NCBI GenBank assembly: GCA_023053685.1
Contig: JALIGW010000003.1
Location: forward strand, 49,929,996 to 49,993,995
Source: Diadophis punctatus similis
Lineage: Eukaryota; Chordata; Lepidosauria; Squamata; Dipsadidae
DNA: 64,000 bases
Direction of reading: 5' to 3'
Shown here in pieces: positions 1-10,457 of the stretch (positions are counted from its first letter, which is position 1; each line of letters opens with the position of its first letter). Under the pieces are notes generated by a model. It was not told where the DNA came from. It did not search any database and saw only the letters and a list, made by a program, of their open reading frames with translations. The position numbers and the translations under genes were made by a program.

Positions 1-690
1 GTGGCCTTTGTAATTGGAGGATCTGCAAGAAAATACGATTTGCCTGCAAGCAAAAACTGGTGGGACCACAAATAGAAAAAGTAATAGCAAATGAAGAAGC
101 TAAAGTGCTCTGGTACTTTAGAATTCAAGCAGACAGGTACCTGCCACATAACATCCAAGACTTAACAACTATAGGTAAGAAAGTCAAAACAAGCCTGGAT
201 AGAGGAGGTGACAATACCTGAAGACAGTAGAAGAGAAGAGAAAGAACCGGGGAAGATAACAAAATACAGAACTGCAAATAGAAATACAATTATTAAAGAA
301 CTGGGGAAGATAAAAAAATACAGAACTGCAAATATAAATACAATGATTGTGGCAAAAGAAAACAAAGGAAGTAGTACCAATAGTAATAAGTGCCTCGGGG
401 ACAATCCCAAAACAACTGGAGCACCACTTGAACACCCACTGTTAATGACAAAATCGTCATCAGTCAACTGCAAAAGGCAACTTTACTTGGAACAGCTTAC
501 AACCGGAGATGATACCTTTAACATCATCAAACATCAACTTTTGCCTATCTCAAATCCTTGGGAAGGACTCAATAGGTGGATAAAAATGCCAAATTCAGTC
601 TAAACATCTGGCTTCCAATATCTAAATGAAAGATTAAGACCAGACAAACTACACAAAGCTACCAATAGAAAAGAAGTGCTTTTGAATCAA
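1..690 (+). mobile_element. Decayed R4/Dong-like LINE, 3' end (endonuclease region)
   Basis: Conceptual translation in shifting frames gives a block with WWDHK, then LWYFRIQADR, then a K-T-S-L-D stretch, then IPEDSRREEKEPGKITKY. This resembles the C-terminal restriction-like endonuclease domain of site-specific LINEs (R2/R4/Dong group), where a W-D-F-E-I-R-T-D segment precedes a PD...D catalytic core and a VAIPGD motif. The PD pair is degraded here (NIQDL) and several frameshifts and stops are present, so it is a dead copy. A short internal duplication (two GKI-KYRTAN units near 255-330) is visible. The 5' part lies outside the window and the 3' limit is approximate. The clade assignment comes from memory of these domains. 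Confidence 0.5.
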
Positions 691-1551
691 GACAACTGCT
701 GCTAGTAGTAATACATAGATAAATCTATGTACCTTCTGAGCATAAAAGAATTCTCCCTTTTGATGACCCTGTAATCACCTAATTCGGAATAGAGTCAGGG
801 CTACTGGATGCCTTCTGAGCATATGGCTCTAAAATTCTCGAAGCACTGCATATCAGCTAGCACCTTTTTCTGTTTTATTCTCTTATTATTAAACTGTTCC
901 AAGCTTGTTTTATGTAACAATTAGTCTTAATACTATTGAATATTAATTCAACTAGCACTGCCATGAGGAGAAAAAAATCTCTATGGAAAAATGCATTTTC
1001 CTGCTATTGCACTTAACATTTTCTATTATTTCAGATTTCAAGCTATTAAATGAATCTGTAAGGAAAATTAGTCATGGTGTGAAAGGTTTTTTACAAACTC
1101 GTAGCACTTTTGATGAAGCAGAATTTTTTCAATAAATTAAACTGTTAATTAGATAATTTCCGTCTGCACTTTTGAGCATAACTTAATATTTTGTGGGGTA
1201 GAGGGAATCTAGTTTTTCAGAAAATAGGATCAAATGCGTCAACATAAAGCTTTTAAGAAAATTAAGAGATGTATCTATCAAGAAGATACCATGTTCTGAA
1301 AGATTCTTATCATGATATACGAATCAAAATTGCTCAAGAACAGAAAAAATTAACTAAGAGGATGAATCAAAGAATGTATGATTTTTGAGCTCACATGTTA
1401 AATGTATTATGTGAGAATCTAAAAATAAATACAAGCAACATAGAAACATGTTTAGAAACATATGTATTAGCAAAATGCACTAATATGGGAGACAGGAATA
1501 ACTGTCACTACCTGCTACACATACAAATAAGCAAGCAATCAAGCACATAAA
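691..1551. other. ERI3 intronic sequence, no feature seen
   Basis: AT-rich sequence without a recognisable repeat, exon or long open frame. By position it should be intronic to ERI3, whose coding exon lies further right on the minus strand. Confidence 0.5.
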
Positions 1552-1557
1552 TAAATA

Positions 1558-2567
1558 CCGTATTTTTCAGAGTATAAGACGCACCAGAGTATAAGACACA
1601 CCTTAGTTTTGGGGGAGGAAAACAAGGAAAAAAGGCCTCTGCCTCCAAGCAATTTGCCAAACAGCAAACAGCACAGATGATATACACTGTTTGCTGTGTA
1701 TTTCTGTGCATGTGTGCCTGACCCATAGAAATAGCAAAGCATTGGAGAAATGTACATTATGCCAGAAAGTTTTCTTAAATGTAGTCACACTAACTCTTCC
1801 CAATTATTTAAATAGATCTACTCCAAGGTAAGTCAGGATTTAACTCTAATACTCAACAGGACACTGTTGCATTTCAGACTATACTTGTACAGAGCTGTTA
1901 AAATTAATTAAAATTTCTGGAAGTATACATTATTCTCTATTATTTAAAAGAAGATACAATAGCACTGGGCCTCTTCAGAGCAAGCATTTATTTTAAAAAG
2001 CTTCTTTATTTTGTTAAGTTGTCTAGATTTACAGAGATCTCCAACCTTGGCAACTTTAAGACTTGTGGACTTCAACTTCCAGAATTCCACAGCCAGCAAA
2101 GCTAACAAAGCTGGCTGTGGAATTCTGGGAGTTGAAGTCCACAAGTCTTAAAGTTGCCAAGGTTGGAGACCCCTGGCTCTAGAACAATAATAAAGCAGTC
2201 TTTAAAAAATAAATTTAATAATTTGAACATTCTACAGACATTTATAGTTATTCACTTACCCCTTGCATCCAGTTCAGCAGAAAATAAAAATCTGCGTGTC
2301 TCTCCCAGCTATTTGCCTCTTTGCAAGCTAGTTTCACTTTCATTTTAGCATGTGGCAAATCAGCTGTAGGTCGGGAAGCTGCTACTGACTTGCTTGGCTT
2401 TACAGGCTCTTCCCTCTTTGCTGCAAACAGGTAAATTGCTGGAAGACAGAGGCCAAAGGATGGGGGTGGCTGGCTGGGTGGGGCTACATTCGGTGTATAA
2501 GACGCACCCAAGTTTTCACCCTCTTTTTGGGGATAAAAAGGTGCATCTTATACTCCGAAAAATACGG
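1558..2567. mobile_element. Non-autonomous DNA transposon with CCGTATTTTTC-type termini
   Basis: The left end begins CCGTATTTTTCAGAGTATA and the right end is its near-perfect inverse (tatactccgaaaaatacgg), giving terminal inverted repeats of about 28 bp. Both flanks carry taaata (1552-1557 and 2568-2573), which fits a target duplication containing TA, although the flanks are simple AT-rich sequence. A second, internal copy of the 'gtataagacgcacc' motif sits next to each end. No transposase frame is present. This terminus is common in vertebrate genomes; I do not assign a superfamily. The element carries a separate fold-back insertion (2032-2175). Confidence 0.72.
2032..2175. repeat. Fold-back (palindromic) mini-element
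   Basis: Two arms of about 62 bases, from about 2035 to 2097 and from about 2110 to 2172, are almost perfect reverse complements around a short loop (aaagctaacaaa). The outer ends read roughly cagagatctccaacc and ggttggagacccctg, so the complete unit resembles a small hAT-type MITE with a CAGGGGTCTCC terminus. I saw no clear 8-bp target duplication. A transcript of either strand would fold into a long hairpin. Confidence 0.8.
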
Positions 2568-2883
2568 TAAATAAAAAGTGCAATGCAATCTTCAGCCTCA
2601 AAGGAAAACAGAAAATGTCAGCAATACACAAGCACTATGGAATATATCAAACTCCACACTGACTGGAAGCAGCAGAAAATATCTTACCTTCATTCCCCCA
2701 AAACACTAAGATAATTCTGTATCATTTCTCTAACATGTATCAATAAGAAAGTTCTGCAAGGGCAAATTTCAACAATAATTACCAAACCAAAAAAGCCCAT
2801 TTTCTAACAAAAAAAGAGAGAAAAATAAAATATACATACACCGCTCTTCATGAGAAAGGGGAAATTTGTTTTTTGGAACAAGC

Positions 2884-3283
2884 TACAGGTAGTCCTCGAC
2901 TTATGACCACAATTGAGCCCAAAATTTCTGTTGGTAATTCAGACATTTGTTAAATGAGGTTTGCCCCATTTTACAACCTTTCTTGTCACAGTTGTTAAGT
3001 GAATCACTGGAATTGTTAACTTACTGACAAAGCTGTTAAGTGAATTTAGTTTCCCCATTGACTTTGCCTGTCAAAAGATCACAAAAGGTGATCACATGAC
3101 CTTGGGACACTGCACCCATCATAAATATGAGTCATTTGCCAAGTGTCTGAAATTTGATTGTGTGACCATGGGGATGCTGCAATGGTCGTAAGTGTGAAAA
3201 ATGGTCATAAGCCATTTTTTTCTGGTGCCATTGTAACTTTGAACGGTCACTAAACAACTGTTGTAAGTTGAAGATTACCTGTA
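2884..3283. mobile_element. Tc1/mariner-type MITE (CAGGTAGTCCTCGACTTA family)
   Basis: The element runs from CAGGTAGTCCTCGACTTA at 2886 to the related inverse aagttgaagattacctg ending at 3281, with TA on both sides (2884-2885 and 3282-3283). It is about 396 bp and has no coding capacity. Its interior repeats short phrases such as 'gttaagtgaat' and 'ggtcataag'. Two related but more damaged copies lie near 14727 and 44509. Family membership is by eye. Confidence 0.7.
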
Positions 3284-3910
3284 ATTAGTAAACACATTTT
3301 ACAAGTTGACTCAGAGAAAATGTGAAAGACAGCATTCTTATCACGATTGCAAGCCTAATCACACCATCTCTGTTAACTAATATATTTAATTTGGGAGGGA
3401 GGGGATTATTTGGAACAAATTTATTTGAAATCCTCATATCAAAGATCTTTTATTTTTTCAGTAAGATTTTAAGAGTTGGTGCTAGTGACTTTATTTTTAT
3501 TTATTTTAGTTAAATAGCCTAGCAGGACATTGTATTATATTTACATTCAACCTCAATCTACTTAAATTTTCTCCAACATACATAGGCCTACAGATAGTTC
3601 CCAGAATTCCCCGCCAGCACGGCTATTGCTGGTCTGCATGATGCTAAACTAAATATTTCAGATGCCATAAATACTATATTCAATCTTCATTTTTATATTT
3701 AAACTCTGGCCTTGATCTTATATACCATTCTTAGATAGAACTCCTGATTTTTATTCTCAAAGACATCAGGACTTTTTAGGATTCTGGTTTTCCTACAGAC
3801 AAGTGTTTCTGAACCTCTATGTGGACATTTATAGGTCAGAACCTAGCTAGTTCAGATGTTTTTGCTCTTCAAACTGATTTTGATCCAGTGCTCTAAAACC
3901 CTGCCCTCTA

Positions 3911-4652
3911 TCTATATATAAAAACGCGAAAAACGCTCATGCAAAATCATGAAATCTCCAGAACCGTAAAGCCTACAAACTTGAAATTTGTCACAAATGT
4001 TCCTCTTGGCTTCTAGGTGCTCACTAAGAAAGGATTTTTCGAAATGACCATCAGATCATTAGTATCTCTTATATTATTATTAACACGCTCTGATGCTAAG
4101 GAGTTAGACGTTCTATTCCCCCTCCCCACCTGAAAAGAACTCTGTTCCAACTGCCACTTGGGTGTGGACAGCGCGTGACTCATCCGGCCTGCAGGCTGGG
4201 AGTTTGGAGAGGATCAATGGGGCCAGCCTGAGGGAGAGAAGGGGATAAGATAGGAGAGGCCTCTGTGGACCAAGCCTGAGGGAGAGAAGGCGATAGGAAA
4301 GGATCAATGGTGCCAGCCTGAGGGAGAGAAGGGGGATAGGAGAGGAGAGGCCTCTGTGGGGCAAGCCTGAGGGAGAGAAGGGGATAAGATAGAAGAGGCC
4401 TCTGTGGGGCAAGCCTGAGGGAGAGAAGGGGGATAGGAGAGGAGAGGCCTCTGTGGGGCAAGCCTGAGGGAGAGAAGGGGATAAGATAGAAGAGGCCTCT
4501 GTGGGGCAAGCCTGAGGGAGAGAAGGGGATAGATCAATGGGGCCAGCCTGAGGGAGAGAAGGGGGATAGGAGAGGAGAGGATTCTTTGGGGCAAGATGAG
4601 GAGAGAAGGGGACAAGCCCGATCAAATAGTTTCGTAGCGGGTATTCAGCTAG
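3911..4652 (+). mobile_element. Helitron-like non-autonomous element
   Basis: The left end is A^TC (tctatatataaaaacgcg from 3911) and the right end is CTAG^T (4649-4652, then t). This matches the Helitron rule of 5'-TC, 3'-CTRR and insertion between A and T without target duplication. A weak subterminal stem (cccg near 4617 with cggg near 4638-4641) lies a few bases before CTAG. The first 150 bases resemble a squamate repeat beginning 'tctatatataaaa' that I associate with Helitrons. No Rep/helicase frame is present. The middle is filled by a minisatellite. The call rests on termini, so an alternative is an unclassified repeat. Confidence 0.5.
4196..4617. repeat. GA-rich minisatellite, about 8 units of 42-55 bp
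   Basis: The phrase 'gcctgagggagagaagg' recurs at about 4224, 4276, 4317, 4368, 4416, 4463, 4511 and 4546. It is separated by variable 'ataggagaggcctctgtgg' spacers, and the central units are 47-48 bp. The long minus-strand open frames across it (for example 4113-4625) encode only a proline/serine/leucine-rich repeat and are by-products of the array. Confidence 0.9.
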
Positions 4653-5825
4653 TTTCTTATATCATTTAGATTACAAGCTAGTTTAGCCCTGAGTCATTCA
4701 CCTATCAGCTGCTTTCTCTAAATGTGCTCTCAAGGTTCACACTAAAAAAGACTTCACAGTAAAGAAAAAAATACTTTAATGGGTTCTTATTTTTAGCAAC
4801 ATATTGAGAATAAAGTATTTTTAGTGCCTCTACACATTTTTATACAAATATAAGCTGATTGTCCTGGATAGAGAATTGCATGATAAGGCAACAACATGGA
4901 TACAGTTCCTGAAGAAATCTAAATGAATAATTTCCAGCTTTCATGAGCAATCTTACGCTCAAAATATATAGCAAAGCTACAACAGCACATCTTGTTACAT
5001 GCTACAAAAAGGATTTGGGGGACATAACTCTTCAAAACTACAGTAATTGTATTCTACTCATGCTCCATTTTAACTGCCAGTTGTAAACCAGCTCTACATA
5101 TATCAAGGTTTGCATCAAAATGAAACAGACCAAGCCCATATCCAACAATATTGTAGTAATATCAATTTATATATTTGACAGATTTTTGCAGGGGTGCATA
5201 TAGAAACAAGTAAAAGAAAATTTAAACTATTTCTGTAAAATTAGTTTTAAGCAATCAACAGCACTTCCTCCAAAATTCCAAGGACTACAGAAGAGTTTGA
5301 AAAACAAAAGTAAAATTTCATTTTCTTTTGGGTAAGCTGCTTTCAATAAAATGACCTACTACAGAGACAGCCATATCTTCAAAGTAATTTATCTAGCTTT
5401 TGAGCCAAATGTAATAATGGAGAGCACAAGATTATTGATACTCTTCAAACTGAACTAGAAAGAGGAGCTGAAATTAGCAGCAAAAATAGTAAGAAATATC
5501 TTTCAATTTTTCTGCAGTTACTGGAAATAAGTTAATGAAAACCATAAGCCTCCTATCTCTTGTTCCCTCCAATTGTAACAAGGTTATGGCCCATGAATGA
5601 CTTCTAAAACCAGATGGATCTGTCACAAAATGAAAGGACATCTGAGCGTCTTCCTTACTTTGTAATTCAGACACTATTGTCCCATTAGAACATAGCAATG
5701 TTTCAGGATTTCATGAAGCTTAAAAATACTTCAAAATGTTTCAATTTTTTATGCACACTAAAAGAAGAATTTTTTTTCAGTCAAAAGTGACACATTGACT
5801 GATAATATTGTCTCAAGGTGGTAAA
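4653..5825. other. Intronic sequence between Helitron-like and DIRS elements
   Basis: AT-rich, no exon, repeat or RNA gene recognised. A minus-strand 74-codon frame at 5474-5698 has no known motif and no splice context that I trust. Confidence 0.5.
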
Positions 5826-5826
5826 G

Positions 5827-5965
5827 GGGCGTTGGTCTTACCTGATACGCTCCTTCTCATTGGGTGGAGATAGCATCCAGGAATGGGTTGACCTCGTCTG
5901 CTTAGCTGATTGGACTGAGTCTATCAGACTGTGAGGACACGCCTCTGTTGCTAACGGTCCCCAGC
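5827..5965. repeat. DIRS left inverted terminal repeat (element 3' end)
   Basis: The first ~57 bases (gcgttggtcttacctgat...) recur inverted at 6053-6109. The next block (aatgggttgacctcgtctgc..., about 5881-5965) recurs inverted in the right end near 12825-12905 with few differences. This is the element's 3' end because the coding strand is minus. Confidence 0.8.
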
Positions 5966-6052
5966 TTTTGGCGAAGACGAAGTGACAAACTCGACGTGTC
6001 TTGATCTAAGTTCCTCCCTTTACTGACGCAGGACCAGGGTCATCAGGGTGGG

Positions 6053-6145
6053 GATGGATGCTATCTCCACCCAACGAGAAGGAGTGTATCAGGTAAGACC
6101 AATGCCCCTTCTCCATAGCGGTGGAGATAGCATCCAAGAATGGGA
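6053..6145. repeat. DIRS internal complementary region (circle-junction template)
   Basis: Bases 6053-6109 are the inverse of the outermost left end (5827-5883). Bases 6110-6145 are the inverse of the outermost right end (about 12893-12927, including ccatag-ggtg-agata). In DIRS elements this region is thought to template joining of the two ends of the cDNA circle before recombinase-mediated integration. The region overlaps the area just past the recombinase stop codon. Confidence 0.8.
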
Positions 6146-6166
6146 CATACCAAAGCTGGCTTGTCC

Positions 6167-7367
6167 TTACGGGCGGACTGTAGTCTGGTCCGAGGTCCCC
6201 TGCTCCATGTGGACACTCTGAAGGACTCGTCTTCCAAATGCTTCCTCCGCCGAGGCGAAGATGTCCAATTTATAGTTCTTGATGAAGGAGGATGGAGAGG
6301 ACCAAGTTGCTGCTCGGCAGACCTCCTCTATAGAGGCCTGCGTCGCCCATGCCGCAGTTGTAGCCGCACTCCTGGTGGAGTGTGCAGTTACTCGACTAGG
6401 TAGCGGTAGGGCCTGCAGTTCATAGGCCTTAGCAATGCATTACCTAAGCCATCGTCCCACAGTCAAAGGGGTGATCCAGTTACCCAACGTGGCTGGCTGG
6501 AATGAAACAAACAGGGACTCTGTTTTTCTTAAGGTGGAAGTCTGTTTAACATATATGCGTAGGGCCCTTACATCGAAGGTATGCCACCGCTTCTCCAAGG
6601 GGTGGGCTGGGTTGGGGCAAAAGTTAGGCAATATCAGTTCTTGAGCCCTCTGGAACCAGGTGTTCACCTTGGGAACGAAGGAGGGGGTACAAGCGCAAGA
6701 TCACCCTATTTGAATGAAAAACACACAGGTCCTTCCACACTGATTGAGCTGCCAGCTCAGACAGTCTCCTGGCCGATGTAATGACAAGGAATGCTACCTT
6801 ACATGTAAGGAAGCACAAGCTGGCCGATCTTAATGGCTCGTAGGGGGCCCCGATGAGGGAATTCAAGACCTTGGACAGGTCCCAAGTATGGTATCTGTGC
6901 ACCACTGGGGGACACAAATTGCTTGTCCCCCAGATGAATCTGCGGATCGTAGGATACAAGGCGAGAGACTTCAGTTTCCCGCAGCCCAAAACTGAGGACA
7001 GGGCTGCCACCTGCCTTCGGATGGTATTGGGCGATAGCCCCCTATCTAGTCCATCGTGGAGGAACTCCAGGATCTGGGCTATAGAAATAGCCATGGGAGT
7101 AATGTCCGCCCTGGCACACCAAGCGCAAAATGTCCTCCAGGTGGCATTGTAGATGCGGGTGGTGGAGGGCCCCTTAGAGGCTTGAATCGTCTTAATGACC
7201 CTGGAGGATAAATTGTCCCCACTCAGAACGCTCCGCTCAAGTGCCAGGTGGTCAGTTGGAGCCACTGTGGCTCCGGATGGAGCAAGGCCCCCTGGCTGAG
7301 GGAGATCCTGTTCTGAGGGATCCTCCAGAGTCGCGCCACTGACAGGTTCACCAGGTCTGCAAACCAT
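6167..7367 (-). pseudogene. DIRS tyrosine recombinase (broken)
   Basis: In DIRS elements this phage-integrase-like enzyme inserts the circular cDNA. Three in-order blocks are readable on the minus strand. Codons from 7367 give the N-terminal SAM-like region and core with SARRLSEL, which contains the first catalytic arginine. Codons from about 6667 give a middle part ending VGRWLR. Codons from about 6437 give RVTAHSTRSAAT, containing the H-x-x-R pair, then AATWSSPSSFIKNY with the candidate catalytic tyrosine, and a stop at 6167-6169. A frameshift near 6640 and a TAA at about 6438-6440 break the frame, yet the catalytic residues are still recognisable. The start overlaps the pol 3' end by about 145 bases in another frame, as usual for DIRS. 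Confidence 0.8.
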
Positions 7368-8440
7368 GTCCGTCTGGGCCAGTGGGGGGCCAGGAATAGG
7401 ACCTCCACCTTCTCCACCAGGACCTTCCTGATCACCTGTGGAATAAGGGGAAGGGGAAGGAAGTCATACAGAAGTCCTGGAGGCCATGGACTGTGGGGAG
7501 CATCTATTCCCTCCGCCCCTGGTGTCGAAAACCTGGCATAAAACCGTGGTAGCTGAGAATTGTCTGGGGCAGCAAACAGATCCACCACCGGGAGGCCGAA
7601 ACAGTCCGTTAGTTCCCGGAATATGTACAGGTGCAGACACCACTCTGCGTGGTCTATTGAGGCTCTGCTGAGCCAGTCCACCTGCATGTTTGTCACTCCA
7701 GAGATACGCTCCGCCTTGATGGAGAGGTGACTTTCCGCCCAGAGGCCCAGCCGCTTGGCCTTCTGCATGAGGGACCTGGAGCAGGTGCCCCCTTGGCGGT
7801 TGATGTGCGCCTTGGTGGCAATGTTGTCAGTCAGTACCAAAATGTGTCTGCCCGAGACCGACTGCTGGAAGCGACGGAGGGCCAGGTGGACCACCCTGAG
7901 CTCTAATCTGATATTTTGGGTCCGGTCCAACTGCGTCCACTGCCATTGGGCCATCTGAGTTTGGAGATGCACTCCCCAACCAAAGAGGCTGGCATCCATT
8001 GTAACGGTTAGGCGCACGGGTTCCTTGAACTGGCAGCCCTTGGACATGGCCGGGGACATCCATCAGTTGAAGGACCGGATTACCTCCATTGGGACATGGA
8101 CCTTGGTGGGAGAGTTGCTCCTGCCTGACCTCTGGAAAGGTAAAAGAAACCAATGTAGATCCCTAGAGTGCAGGTGTGCCCATGGGATGATGGAAATACT
8201 GGAACCATCTTGCCCAGGAGCTGGGAGAAGAGGACCAAGGGTACTGTTCGCTCTCTCCTGACCCGACCTGCCAGGTCCTTGAGGCTGGCCTGTCTCTCCT
8301 GGGATAGATAGACCCTGCACTCAACAGTATCTATGATTGCTCCCAGATGGAGCAGGCAGTTGGTAGGTGACAAGTGGCTCTTCTCCATATTTATGGAGAA
8401 CCCGTGGTGTTGGAGTACCTGGACTGCAGGTCCTCCATTG
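7223..8440 (-). pseudogene. DIRS pol: RT connection, RNase H and methyltransferase-like tail
   Basis: The minus frame 8059-7223 begins near VTMDASLFGWGVHLQ, a typical RNase H start (TDAS..GWG), continues with LELRVVHLAL and LVLTDNIATKAHINRQGG, and then DWLSR. These segments carry the acidic residues expected of RNase H in DIRS pol. The C-terminal part (VDLFAAPDNSQLPRF ... LYDFLPLPLIPQVI ... LAPHWPRRTWFADL) matches the DAM-like methyltransferase region that follows RNase H in DIRS. An upstream frame (8388-8080) holds the RT thumb-like stretch with LGAIIDT and LLGKMV. The two frames are separated by a frameshift, so no intact protein is made. Confidence 0.75.
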
Positions 8441-8448
8441 CCTGGTGT

Positions 8449-8990
8449 TCAGAGGAGGACTGAATCAAGATAGCGTAACATTGGACACGCACTGGCCGAG
8501 CCCGAAGATGAGCTGCCAATGTGGTCAGTAGTTTTGTGAACGTCCTGGGCACTGACGAGGCCGAATGGCAGGGCCGCATACTGGTAATGGTGGCTGTCAT
8601 ACTGAAATCGTAGGTATTGCCAGTGAAGGGGCAAAATGGGCACATGCAGATAGGCCTCTTGCAAGTCAATTGACATGAGGAAGTTGCCCTCCCTAACGCC
8701 CCCCAGGATATATTGGAGTGACTGCATCTTGAACCGCCGATAAACAAGATGGCGGTTCAGTCTCTTGAGGTCTAGAATAGCTCTCCACCCTCCCGAGGCC
8801 TTGGGAATCACAAAGAGGATCAAATAGAATCTGTGCCATTGCTGGCCCTCTGGGACCTGCTGGATCGCCTGAATGTTCAGCAGGTGTTGGATTGCAGATT
8901 CCATGAAGGCCTTCTTTGTAACGTTGAGACTGGGCAACAGATAAAGAACCTCGGGGGTGTGGAGAGGAATTCAAGAGAGAGGCCCGACCT
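8449..8990 (-). pseudogene. DIRS reverse transcriptase fingers/palm (broken)
   Basis: The minus frame 8937-8449 carries FVIPKASGGWRAILDLKRLNRHL, MQSL, FLMSIDLQEAYLHVPI and ALPFGLVSA, which are RT blocks 1-5 in order for DIRS/Ty3-like RTs. The active-site box appears as RYLDSVLL, where YLDD is expected, so the second catalytic aspartate is replaced. The frame stops before joining the thumb block downstream. Confidence 0.78.
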
Positions 8991-10457
8991 CACCGTCTCC
9001 CTGACCCAAGTGTCCGATGTAATCTCCTCCCATCGGTTAGCAAAAAGGGCCAGGCGACCCCGGATGGGAGGGTTGGGCCTGCAGTTACTTGGGGCTACAA
9101 AAGGACCGTCCTCCTCAGCCACAAAAGGGCCGCTTCGACTGAAACTGTCTGCCTTTGGCCGGTCTATCTTGCTGGTGCCTCTGCCTCGGGTTGTACTTCC
9201 CCTGGGGACGGGGAAATCCCGCACCTGTGCCCGCAGCCCGAAAGGAGGGCTGGCAAAAGTACGGTAAGGTGCGAAAATCACCTTTTCTAGATAAGGATGG
9301 TAAGACCTTCCGCTTATCTCTCGACTCTACCAATATTGGGTCCAGAGCCTCCCCAAACAGCTGGTCCCCTTTAAATGGGGCCGAGGCAAATCGCCACTTG
9401 TGGCGACTGTCCGCTAGCCATTGATGCAGCCAGAGCAAGTGCGAGCTGCTACCGAAGAGGCAATGGCCTTTGAGGCAAAGCGGGCTGCATTCAGGGTACC
9501 GTCCGCCGAGAACTGGACTGCTGCAATGAGTTTACTGATGTCCTGGTGTGTTCGCAAAATCTGCTGCCGGGATCCTCTCTTGCATCTGGCGGAGCATCTG
9601 TTGAAGAAGGACACGGTTGTCGATGCACGAACTGCCCATGCAGCTGCCAGATGTGTCTTTTGCAGTGTCTGTTCTGCTCGTCTCTCTTCTGGCTTTAGGC
9701 TCTCCTCCAGTTCACCAGGCATGGTGGAAGAGGGTTGGTGGTAAGGCCACCACCGGGGCATCAACAGTCGGAATTTGGAGTGCCCATGCTAAATCCAGAC
9801 CCACATTATAAAATCTTTTGTCGGCCGACAATGGATTCGGACCCGTTCCAGGGGAGGCCCACTGCCTCTGGACCACATCAATTAATAGCATCGGTGATGG
9901 AATGACCTGGGCCTCTGCGGTAGGCTCGGAAAAGAGTGGGTCGGTTGGATTGGCCGGCCCTTCTGATACTGGCTGCAGTTTGCGATCCAAGGCGGGCTGA
10001 ATTTTTTGCCTTTAAAGAGGCCAGGTTGGAACAGTAAAGGCAGGCTGATCGGGCATTAGCCCATCATTGTCCGCCAGGTCTAAATCCCTGTGCTCTTCCT
10101 CCCCTGAGAGCTAAGATTGGCTCTTCTGGGAGGGTGCCGGTGAGTAAGGTTCAGGAAATGCTGTGATATGCCCTTGGAAATGGGGGGCCAGATGGTGGCC
10201 TGGATCCATGTGGAGACCAGAGGCCACTGAGGAGGCTTGTCTGGGTTGCTGCAGCCCAGCAGCTATGCCCTGCCTGATGGCATCAGCGATGATAGCTTGA
10301 ATATTATCCTGGGCTACTGGTTCTGACCCCAACTCTGGACGCAGGCCCGCTGCTCTTGGGGTAAATGTGGCTTCTGGCACAGCTCTGACAACCCCACTTG
10401 GTTATTGTCTAATTCCTGCAGGATTATGCAGGTCTGGCAGAGAGCCCCAGAGTGTTC
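8877..10457 (-). pseudogene. DIRS gag-like region, C-terminal portion
   Basis: Overlapping broken minus frames (about 10380-10111, 9990-9712, 9764-9414, 9438-9115, 9281-8877) give collinear fragments. These include an alanine-rich stretch (IQAIIADAIRQGIAAGLQQ), a segment around DKRFYNVGLDLAWALQIPTVDAPVVAL, a helical segment (DISKLIAAVQFSADGTLNAARFASKAIASSVAARR-like), FKGDQLFGEALD, and a basic tail rich in R, P, Q and K. The block order resembles ORF1 of vertebrate DIRS elements. At least four frame breaks are present. The N-terminal part lies beyond an inserted LTR-like block. Confidence 0.55.

Noticed and set aside
4113..4625. 170-codon minus-strand frame with proline/serine-rich repeats
   Set aside because: Produced by the GA-rich minisatellite; other frames of the same array are equally open.
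5474..5698. Candidate additional ERI3 exon
   Set aside because: The 74-codon frame shows none of the ERI3 residues expected after HPQ and no convincing splice sites.
7486..10000. Several plus-strand open frames across the DIRS element
   Set aside because: Shadow frames of DIRS coding sequence; the plus readings lack recognisable domains.
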